DNA from: Fimbriimonadaceae bacterium
GTDB lineage: Bacteria > Armatimonadota > Fimbriimonadia > Fimbriimonadales > Fimbriimonadaceae
NCBI GenBank assembly: GCA_019187105.1
Contig: JABAQM010000001.1
Coordinates: 992,001 to 1,056,000, forward strand
Reading direction: 5' to 3'
Length of the DNA stretch: 64,000 nucleotides
In this document: positions 24,484 to 31,910 of the stretch, in pieces
Layout of the letters: each line of letters begins with the position of its first letter
Numbering within the stretch: the stretch's first letter is position 1
Notes under the pieces: generated by a model
Told to the model about the DNA's origin: nothing
Databases searched by the model: none
What the model saw: the letters and a program-made list of their open reading frames with translations, nothing else
Translations under genes and position numbers: made by a program

Positions 24484-24539
24484 TTGAAATCCCGCGTCGC
24501 CAGCGGCCATAATTAGCAGTCAAGAGCTTCGTCTGCTAA
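24484..24539 (+). promoter_or_regulatory. groEL promoter with CIRCE operator
   Basis: TTGAAA (24484-24489), an 18-base spacer and CATAAT (24508-24513), then TTAGCAGTC-N9-GTCTGCTAA (24513-24539) overlapping the -10. The layout is the same as at groES, including the first arm with the G variant, so one HrcA should control both. Confidence 0.9.
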
Positions 24540-26210
<1,671 letters not shown>

Positions 26211-26220
26211 GCGCGAGATT

Positions 26221-26249
26221 GGTCTTATAGGACTTATAGGACCTATAAT
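26221..26249. repeat. 9-bp repeat cluster, copy A
   Basis: Tandem CTTATAGGA units within GGTCTTATAGGACTTATAGG and then ACCTATAATG. Essentially identical to the cluster inside the four-helix-bundle gene at 30357-30384. Confidence 0.8.
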
Positions 26250-26365
26250 GAGGCATCAAAGTGGAGCCCCTGATCCGGTATCAGGGGCTTCAGCCTTCAG
26301 ATGGTGGATATCTAGTCTTTGCGACGGAACGTGCGCTCTTAACCCGCCACTATCTGGCTAAGAAA
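26250..26365 (+). pseudogene. decayed relic of a four-helix-bundle protein gene
   Basis: In one frame this reads EPLIRYQGL, then a degraded stretch, then RHYLAKKSRTV. It corresponds to EPLIRPHGGYQGL and TRLYLDKKSRTV in the intact gene at 29987-30556, and the same 9-bp repeat precedes both. The rest of the gene is missing. The region also forms a perfect hairpin, AGCCCCTGAT/ATCAGGGGCT (26265-26289), created by loss of the bases between the arms in the intact copy. That hairpin could now help end groEL transcription, although no T-run follows. Confidence 0.7.
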
Positions 26366-26396
26366 AGTCGGACCGTCGCGCCCCTTCCTCCTGGCG

Positions 26397-27833
26397 TTAA
26401 GAACTATCAACTATCACATGCGTTTCACGCGAACAACAGCCTTTAGCTCTTTGACGGGCGATGAGAGAGCCCTGTAGATGGTAAAGGCGAAGAGTGTCCC
26501 CCAGATTAAACCGGTAGGCCGTGCAGTGTCCAGGTCCCTCCAGTGGCTTCTTCCGGGCCTCCCATGGACATCCACCCATACAAAGAGGTTGGACCTGACA
26601 TGTCTGGCACTCGGAGTGGACAAAGGGGTCGTAGTCTTGCCAGGCTTTCCTGTTCAACAACATCTGACGTTCTGTATCTCGCAGTTCAGCGGGTCTAAGT
26701 AGATTCTCTCGTCGCTCATGCTTGTGGAGATACCCGGAAGCATGGCTTGCGTCCATCGCTGTCTCGTTCCAACACTTGAAGTTCAGCCCGCCTGGGGCAA
26801 ACACCGCTCCGCTCGGGTTGTCAGCAATACAAAGGTTACCGCGAAGGGGCTTGGGCAAGGACGTCTTCTGATTGAAGCCAAGTCGAAAGAGTGCAAGTCG
26901 CGCTTGCGCCTGTACTGAGGCAAACTCAGCCTTGGTCAGCGCATGCGGCTCCGCATCCGCACTAGCCTCAGTGTATGCAAGCACATGGCCCAAATCTACG
27001 AACACGTGTTCTCTTAAGCCACTCTCTGCTAGTTGCAACAGGAGGTCTGGAATTCGTTCGTAGTTACGCCTGTCAACGTTTACCCTGACAACTAGAGGCA
27101 GTCGTCCGGCCGCCCGCTTAAGGTTACAGAGGATCTTGTCGAAAGTTCCCTGTCCCCCAGCCCGCAACCTGCGCGCGTCATGGATGTCCTTCGGGCCATC
27201 CAAGGTGACTTGTATGCTGGTCAGGTCACCGAACGAGGCAATTAGGCTGATAGCTTCTTCGCGCAGCAAGAGCCCATTGCTGATAAAGTGATGAGAGTAG
27301 CGACATGCCCTATCTCTAGCGAGCTCTCGAAGCTCTCCAGCGAGTTCCATGACTTGAGCCAATTCCAGTAAGGGCTCACCTCCGAACCAGGTTACTCCCA
27401 GATATGTGCCCTTGTGCAGGTTACAATCAACGTGTTTTAGGATATGCATCCTATCTACCTCGGACATACGCCTATCCGGGTGCTCCTGGAAGCAGTACGT
27501 ACATCGTAGGTTGCAGGCGACGGTCGGCGCAATCGTGAGAGCTAGACCCCTCTTCGTTTTCGGAGCCTTCTTCCAATATCGCTTTCGAACCTCCAGGCGC
27601 TCATCGACTGCTTGGTCTACGACAAAGCCGCTTTTTGCCAGAAGCTTAATATTTTCCGATGCTCGCCGGGGTAACTGGCCGGTCCGTTTAACATGCTCTA
27701 ATGCTATTGTTAACTGCTGAAACTCTTCCACTGACATTGCAGCGAACCTACCTGTAAAAGTATTGAACGCCAGGACACTTTCTTGGCAAAAAGAACGCGT
27801 GAAGAAGTTGAATTCTGAGGTCTTCAGTGGCAT
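26397..27833 (-). CDS. radical SAM/SPASM peptide maturase
   Basis: A 478-residue enzyme. The radical SAM cluster motif is CNLRCTYC (Cys107, 111, 114) and WFGGEPLLE follows at about 149-157, contacting SAM. The C-terminus carries a complete SPASM signature for two auxiliary iron-sulfur clusters: Cys335-x13-G-x4-Cys354, then Cys409-x2-Cys412-x5-Cys418-x3-Cys422, then Cys437. The first 95 residues (NTFTGRFAAMSVEEFQQL and the following helices) resemble the N-terminal part of known RiPP maturases. It starts 7 bases after the stop of an eight-cysteine protein gene, its probable substrate; thioether or related cross-links are likely. GC content is near 50 percent, well below the neighbours. Confidence 0.88.
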   Translation of the reverse strand: MPLKTSEFNFFTRSFCQESVLAFNTFTGRFAAMSVEEFQQLTIALEHVKRTGQLPRRASENIKLLAKSGFVVDQAVDERLEVRKRYWKKAPKTKRGLALTIAPTVACNLRCTYCFQEHPDRRMSEVDRMHILKHVDCNLHKGTYLGVTWFGGEPLLELAQVMELAGELRELARDRACRYSHHFISNGLLLREEAISLIASFGDLTSIQVTLDGPKDIHDARRLRAGGQGTFDKILCNLKRAAGRLPLVVRVNVDRRNYERIPDLLLQLAESGLREHVFVDLGHVLAYTEASADAEPHALTKAEFASVQAQARLALFRLGFNQKTSLPKPLRGNLCIADNPSGAVFAPGGLNFKCWNETAMDASHASGYLHKHERRENLLRPAELRDTERQMLLNRKAWQDYDPFVHSECQTCQVQPLCMGGCPWEARKKPLEGPGHCTAYRFNLGDTLRLYHLQGSLIARQRAKGCCSRETHVIVDSS

Positions 27834-27840
27834 GAGCAGT

Positions 27841-28353
27841 CTATTGTTTCCTCATACGAATGCGAATGTCCACAGGTGCCACGGGAACAGTCTGCTGAAG
27901 CGCTTCCAGCACCTCTTGCCGAACGGTCATCCATTCTTCAGTTTCGAATAGCTGAGACTGGTCAATCAGGTTCGCATCCGAAGTGTTGTAGCCGTTGCAG
28001 TGGTGAATGTCGTTGCACTCGTTTGTATCACAGGTCTGCCCCCTACACCCTTCTACATTGCAACTATCTCCATCGTCACCGCTACAATAGTGAGGGTCGC
28101 AGCTTTTATTTGCGCCGCAAACACTGTTGTCCAATTGATCGAGGATATCCGTCAAAGATCCGTCTAAGACCTGCTGCGCCAATTCGGGCATGCGGTCAAT
28201 TAGGACGCCAACAACCTGCTGAACCTGCTCAGGCTCGAGGTTTGTGTGAGTGTCGAGATAGTCGTCAAGCTCCTTAGCGACGTAGACCGATCCTACGCCC
28301 GACATAGACTTTACGAGCGCGGACCGGTCGGTCTTGGGTTTCGAGGTTCGCAT
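27841..28353 (-). CDS. candidate cysteine-rich RiPP precursor
   Basis: A 170-residue protein (from the ATG at 28353). Residues 1-78 form a helical, acidic leader-like part; residues 79-119 hold eight cysteines with spacing C-x5-C-x4-C-x7-C-x4-C-x4-C-x4-C-x5-C, interspersed with Asp, Asn, Gly and Thr; residues 120-170 are a cysteine-free tail ending VDIRIRMRKQ. No zinc or iron-sulfur family fits the near-regular five-residue period. Its position directly before a SPASM radical SAM gene suggests a ranthipeptide- or sactipeptide-like precursor. The start is supported by TATAGT 6 nt upstream; an ATG at 28407 would give 188 residues. A metal-binding protein is the alternative. Confidence 0.72.
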   Translation of the reverse strand: MRTSKPKTDRSALVKSMSGVGSVYVAKELDDYLDTHTNLEPEQVQQVVGVLIDRMPELAQQVLDGSLTDILDQLDNSVCGANKSCDPHYCSGDDGDSCNVEGCRGQTCDTNECNDIHHCNGYNTSDANLIDQSQLFETEEWMTVRQEVLEALQQTVPVAPVDIRIRMRKQ

Positions 28354-28359
28354 GCCGAT

Positions 28360-28388
28360 ACTATACAGCAGATTTGTGAACGTTCTAA
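28360..28388 (-). promoter_or_regulatory. promoter of the RiPP-like operon
   Basis: On the minus strand, TTAGAA (28383-28388), a 17-base spacer and TATAGT (28360-28365), then six bases to the ATG of the precursor. The message would be leaderless and should include the radical SAM gene. Confidence 0.55.
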
Positions 28389-28451
28389 CACTTTTCTTGG
28401 AAATCATTGGTGGTTTGTTCTCCCCACCTCCTTGTAACGGCGGACGGGTGG

Positions 28452-28476
28452 CCCGGGTTCGTGAAGCTAACCCGGG
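28452..28476. terminator. hairpin between zinc-ribbon gene and RiPP-like operon
   Basis: Perfect arms CCCGGGTT and AACCCGGG with a nine-base loop, 41 bases past the stop of the zinc-ribbon gene. No T-run follows on either strand, so termination is only likely. Confidence 0.4.
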
Positions 28477-28516
28477 TGCCGGTGGCGTTACGATTCTAAA
28501 CGCATCGCCTCCTCTT

Positions 28517-28747
28517 TCAAGGCAACTCCCAGCAAATCCACGCCTTGCCGCCGCTTTTGCGACCGCCTTCGACGTATGCTTCCGACTTCCCACACTTCGG
28601 GCACGGTCGTCGCCCGCCGTGCATGTTCGGCGCGCCGCTCACCAGGTAGACCTTGCCACACTCAGGGCATGTGAAAGCAGCATTGTTGCCCTCCCAGTCT
28701 TCATGACTTTCTAAGGAATCAGGATTGACTAGGCGCTCTTTCATCAT
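28517..28747 (-). CDS. small double zinc-ribbon protein
   Basis: A 76-residue protein with two CxxC pairs, CPECGK and CPKCGK, separated by about 22 residues (VYLVSGAPNMHGGRRP), the layout of a treble-clef or ribbon zinc site. The C-terminus is basic, glycine-rich and aromatic (GGRKSGGKAWICWELP). Its start overlaps the end of the two-TM gene (ATGATGA), so the two are translated together. No specific family is recognised; a nucleic-acid-binding or adaptor role is possible. Confidence 0.72.
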   Translation of the reverse strand: MMKERLVNPDSLESHEDWEGNNAAFTCPECGKVYLVSGAPNMHGGRRPCPKCGKSEAYVEGGRKSGGKAWICWELP

Positions 28748-29241
28748 TTTCCTCCACTAGCAGGCTTCGGCTGCTGCCCTTCGGCCAGGGCTTCGGCCAT
28801 GATTTGCGACCACTTGACGTGCAAGTCGTCCAGCGCTTCGGTCAGGCGCACCGCGAGGCGTTTGTCCCGGTCCCCATTGTCGTAAGGCGGACAGCTGGAA
28901 TCATAAAGATTCATTTCCTTTTCGAGCGCACTGGCCGTGGCGCGATACATGATCCAGTTGTCGTGAAACTTGAAAATTCGCTTCAGGCCTTGCGAGACCG
29001 CAATCGCGACACCTAGCAGGGGTACAGCGACCTCCGCCGCCTGCTTACCAAGGAGGATCGGCAGGACGCCCGTAGCCGCCACGATAGCGCCGGCACATAA
29101 GATCGTGATCTCGAAGAAGAAGTACCACCTCCTGTTCCTCTTCGAATATGAAGACATGTTCCAGTAGCTCAGCTGGAGCTTTTGCCGCGGAGGTTTCGGA
29201 TCAATCGGCAAGGCTGCTTCAGGGTGCATGCTTGCCGTCAT
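28744..29241 (-). CDS. SLATT/DUF4231-like two-transmembrane protein
   Basis: A 165-residue protein with two membrane helices (about residues 40-63 and 68-86) flanked by cytoplasmic helices. The start of the first helix, SYSKRNRRWYFFFEI, and the block after the second, FKFHDNWIMYRATASALEKEM, match what I recall of DUF4231 and the SLATT family, where the segment reads roughly W-x2-YR-x-TAEALK-x-E. SLATT proteins are predicted pore-forming effectors in nucleotide-signal conflict systems, but no SMODS, SLOG or nucleotidyltransferase gene is adjacent. It is the first gene of a two-gene unit with the zinc-ribbon protein. Confidence 0.75.
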   Translation of the reverse strand: MTASMHPEAALPIDPKPPRQKLQLSYWNMSSYSKRNRRWYFFFEITILCAGAIVAATGVLPILLGKQAAEVAVPLLGVAIAVSQGLKRIFKFHDNWIMYRATASALEKEMNLYDSSCPPYDNGDRDKRLAVRLTEALDDLHVKWSQIMAEALAEGQQPKPASGGK

Positions 29242-29321
29242 TCTATGACCGAACGCTGTGGCAGGGTGTGATCTTCGTCACACTTATCGAGTCGTTCGGG
29301 TGCCTTCCACCAACTCATCCA

Positions 29322-29327
29322 TACTAA
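29322..29327 (+). promoter_or_regulatory. -10-like hexamer 6 nt before the 29334 gene
   Basis: TACTAA followed by six bases and the GTG start. It fits the leaderless pattern. Confidence 0.45.
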
Positions 29328-29333
29328 TCCTGG

Positions 29334-29960
29334 GTGTCAATCCACAAATCACCCTTTGATCCGGATATCGCCGCTGAGTGGCATGCGATCGTGTTCTCAA
29401 AACCGCCAATGCCGGAGGAAGAGGCAATGCAGCGGTGGGAGGCGCTGTTTGCGCGGACTTATGCTGACGGCAAGTGGACCTGCAACCCGGACTCGGCGGG
29501 CCTCGTGACCAGCCTGGGATGGGACCAGGCGATGCGAGCGGAGCGTTACGCGGATGCCGAGGCCTTGGCCAGGCTATTCCTGGCGTTCGATCGATCTCAG
29601 TGCGACGGCGTCAGCTGGGAGTATCACTGGTTCTTGCTTGGGTCCGCGATCATCATGCAGGGCCGAGTGCGGGAGGCAATTGAGCACTGGGAGTCTTTCG
29701 AACCGGTTGGTACCTTTGGCGCCCGGAGTGCGAGTGTCTCGGCTCGCAACGAACTCTATTCGTGCCTCTGCAGTTCGGATCCGAACCAGTCCGCCGACCC
29801 CAACTTGCTGGCGTTCGTGTCGAGACTGCTGCTTAAGTTCAAAGGCTGCAAGCGCGCAGCGGCGAAGGCGCTCGTCGCCGCAACCAACGCCGAATTGCTG
29901 GTGCAATTGGAACGGACTTACAAGGACGGCACGACCAGGGATAGCGCGGGCAAGGAATAG
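29334..29960 (+). CDS. hypothetical helical protein
   Basis: A 208-residue, mostly helical, soluble protein with the flavour of TPR-like repeats (AMRAERYADAEALARLFLAF, GSAIIMQGRVREAIEHWESF). It carries three isolated Trp-containing segments near the N-terminus. I recognise no family. The GTG start at 29334 is supported by TACTAA 6 nt upstream. Its stop lies in the 9-bp repeat cluster that precedes the four-helix-bundle gene, and its GC content is again high, unlike the RiPP-like pair. Confidence 0.65.
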   Translation: MSIHKSPFDPDIAAEWHAIVFSKPPMPEEEAMQRWEALFARTYADGKWTCNPDSAGLVTSLGWDQAMRAERYADAEALARLFLAFDRSQCDGVSWEYHWFLLGSAIIMQGRVREAIEHWESFEPVGTFGARSASVSARNELYSCLCSSDPNQSADPNLLAFVSRLLLKFKGCKRAAAKALVAATNAELLVQLERTYKDGTTRDSAGKE

Positions 29961-29989
29961 GACCTATAAGTCACAAAGGACCTATAATG
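29958..29989. repeat. 9-bp repeat cluster, copy B
   Basis: GGACCTATAAG then GGACCTATAATG, directly before the four-helix-bundle gene. It corresponds in position to copy A before the relic gene at 26250. Confidence 0.7.
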
Positions 29990-30556
29990 GGGATCATGAA
30001 AGAGGAGCCCTTGATCCGGCCGCATGGCGGGTATCAGGGGCTTCATGCTTTTCAAATGGCGGAGATCGTCTTCGACGGAACTTGCGCTTTCACCCGCCTT
30101 TACCTCGATAAGAAGAGCCGCACGGTTGACCAGATGGTGCAGACAGCGCGCAGCGGCAAACAGAACATCGCCGAAGGCAGCATGGCTTCGGGCACTTCGA
30201 AGAGAATCGAATTAAAATTGGTCGGTGTTGCGCGTGCGAGTCTTGAAGAGTTGAAGGTCGACTTTGAGGACTTTTTAAGGCTCTCCAGCGAAGAACCCTG
30301 GCCCAAGGACCACGAGAAAGCCGTCTTTGTCCGCCGGTTGTGCTACAGGAAGAATAGGTCTTATAGGACTTATAGGACCTATATTGAGGAGAAGGGCTCC
30401 ATCAACGCGGCAAACACGATGCTTTGCCTGGTTCACCAGACTAACTTCCTGCTTGACAAGCTGCTTCGGCAGTTGGATAAGGACTTCATGCAGGAAGGTG
30501 GCTTCACCGAGCGCATGCACCGCATGCGAAGCTCCAATCGAGATCGAGAAGGATAG
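29987..30556 (+). CDS. four-helix-bundle protein (S23/IVS family) with inserted 9-bp repeats
   Basis: A 189-residue protein of the four-helix-bundle family related to the intervening-sequence protein of 23S rRNA and to Avd of diversity-generating retroelements. Family blocks are FTRLYLDKKSRTVDQMVQTA, SGKQNIAEGS and the YRKNR/LLDKLLRQLDKDF region. Residues about 125-133 (SYRTYRTYI) are encoded by a perfect 9-bp repeat cluster, so the repeat is in frame and lengthens the loop before the last helix. Start ATG at 29987 or 29996. Whether it acts on RNA is unknown. A truncated relic of the same gene lies beside groEL. Confidence 0.85.
   Translation: MGIMKEEPLIRPHGGYQGLHAFQMAEIVFDGTCAFTRLYLDKKSRTVDQMVQTARSGKQNIAEGSMASGTSKRIELKLVGVARASLEELKVDFEDFLRLSSEEPWPKDHEKAVFVRRLCYRKNRSYRTYRTYIEEKGSINAANTMLCLVHQTNFLLDKLLRQLDKDFMQEGGFTERMHRMRSSNRDREG
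30357..30384. repeat. 9-bp repeat cluster, copy C, inside the four-helix-bundle gene
   Basis: GGTCTTATAGGACTTATAGG followed by ACCTATA, the same as copy A, encoding tandem Tyr-Arg-Thr units. Confidence 0.85.
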
Positions 30557-30591
30557 GTCCCATAAGACCCATAGAACTTATAGACCTATAG
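30554..30591. repeat. 9-bp repeat cluster, copy D, degenerate
   Basis: GGTCCCATAAGACCCATAG then AACTTATAGACCTATAG, overlapping the stop of the four-helix-bundle gene. A degenerate version of the same repeat. Confidence 0.7.
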
Positions 30592-30593
30592 CC

Positions 30594-30772
30594 CTAAGGC
30601 TCGGGACCGATCGGCGTCACCGACAGCGTCGATTCCCAGGCTCGCGACCCTGCGTGGCGGCCACCATCCGCTTTCTGGGAATGTCCAGCCGGATATCGAT
30701 CACCGCCGTACGTGGCAAGCCGCTGCCAAAGCGCGTCCAATGAGCCCCGTCATCCATCGTCCGGTACGGCCC
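30594..30772 (-). pseudogene. duplicated 3' fragment of the BNR-repeat protein gene
   Basis: About 180 bases matching the 3' end of the BNR gene at 31911-32090 at roughly 90 percent identity by eye, same orientation and same stop codon. Two blocks are exact for about 57 and 41 bases. A one-base difference in a C/G run shifts the frame. It has no start or signal peptide and directly abuts repeat copy D. It is a non-functional fragment, useful as evidence of duplication in this island. Confidence 0.8.
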
Positions 30773-31045
30773 TCAAGTTAGTACCTGCAGCTTGGGATGA
30801 ACGTGGATCGTCCCGGTAAGGGAGACTCCAAGGTTTGATTCAGCTCGAAGGCCAAGGATTCGTGTTTCGACGAGGAACGGCCCGACGGAGGCCGATCTGT
30901 CGCGCCGTGCGGAGTGGAGAAGCAACAAACGGTACCCGCGGGGTGCGCAACACCCGCCATACAGCCAAACACCATCTTGGGAAGTCAACGCAAAGTTCCA
31001 AGCGAGGATTGGAACCTCAAAAGGTGCCTACACTCGCCGACCGAA
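30773..31045. other. intergenic stretch without recognisable gene
   Basis: About 270 bases between the BNR fragment and a PEP-CTERM gene. Open frames here are short and lack credible starts or composition. I see no hairpin or repeat beyond the flanking copies. Confidence 0.5.
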
Positions 31046-31744
31046 CTATCGTCGGCGCCTCAAAAGAACCATCGCCCCAAGAGATATGGCGGCCATGGTT
31101 GCCGGCTCCGGAACCGGTGAAAACGCGACGTGGTCGAACATGTAGCCATCGCCTAGTCCAAAAGCGTCCTGTATCGCAAGCGACTGTATGACGTCGCCTT
31201 CGCTAGCATCGATCCGCAAGTATCCTTGCCGGCCATTGTCTACGAAAAATCCGCTCGTTAGCGTTTGGACAGTACCTATGCTGGAGCCGTTTACCACGAT
31301 GTACGCATCCCGGTCCATCTGCTGGACGCTGAAGCCGGCGCTCAACGCGCCGTCAGTGAAGTAGAACGTCAAAGTTCCCCAGCTTCCCGACTCGAAATAC
31401 GAAAACGTTTGATTCGTACGCGTATTGATAATCCCATGGTCGCCATCCCACACACCGCCGCCGCCCAGGGTGAAGGCGTTACCGAACGCGTCGTCCGACG
31501 GCTTGAATGTGTTGGGAAGGACTCCTGTTCGGACAAGGTCGCCATTTGGCGAAGTCACGCCGACCTCAAGGCCAGATACCAGGTTCACATCTTCAAAACC
31601 CTCGATTGTGAATCCCGAAACTCCGATCACCGCGTCAGAGGCGGCCCATGAAGAAGCCGAATACGTGGTGACCGAAAAGGCAGCCTGCGAAACGGATGCG
31701 ACAGACAAGAACGTCAGCAGCATTCCAGAGTGGCTTAATTCCAT
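31046..31744 (-). CDS. PEP-CTERM exported protein
   Basis: A 232-residue secreted protein. After a signal peptide (LLTFLSVASVSQA) comes a strand-rich, glycine and serine-rich mature domain without recognised family. The C-terminus ends PVPEPATMAAISLGAMVLLRRRR, a PEP-CTERM sorting tail with PEP motif, hydrophobic segment and arginine cluster, processed by an exosortase. AAAGGAGATTC precedes the ATG. No exosortase gene is in this window. Confidence 0.88.
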   Translation of the reverse strand: MELSHSGMLLTFLSVASVSQAAFSVTTYSASSWAASDAVIGVSGFTIEGFEDVNLVSGLEVGVTSPNGDLVRTGVLPNTFKPSDDAFGNAFTLGGGGVWDGDHGIINTRTNQTFSYFESGSWGTLTFYFTDGALSAGFSVQQMDRDAYIVVNGSSIGTVQTLTSGFFVDNGRQGYLRIDASEGDVIQSLAIQDAFGLGDGYMFDHVAFSPVPEPATMAAISLGAMVLLRRRR

Positions 31745-31910
31745 CTGAATCTCCTTTATCGAGCGAACAGTTCCGCCCGGATGACTCTATGGTACTCGGG
31801 GCCCCTCAAAGCGCAATGTCGTCATTTCGTGCTCTACGCGCCGCGAGGGCGTGGTCTAGAAGGGGCTGCACACGCTCAAAGAATCTCACGCCCTTGAGAC
31901 CGACGAAAGC

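Noticed and set aside
30773-30988. 71-codon minus-strand open frame
   Set aside because: No start signal, odd composition and next to a gene fragment; not supported.
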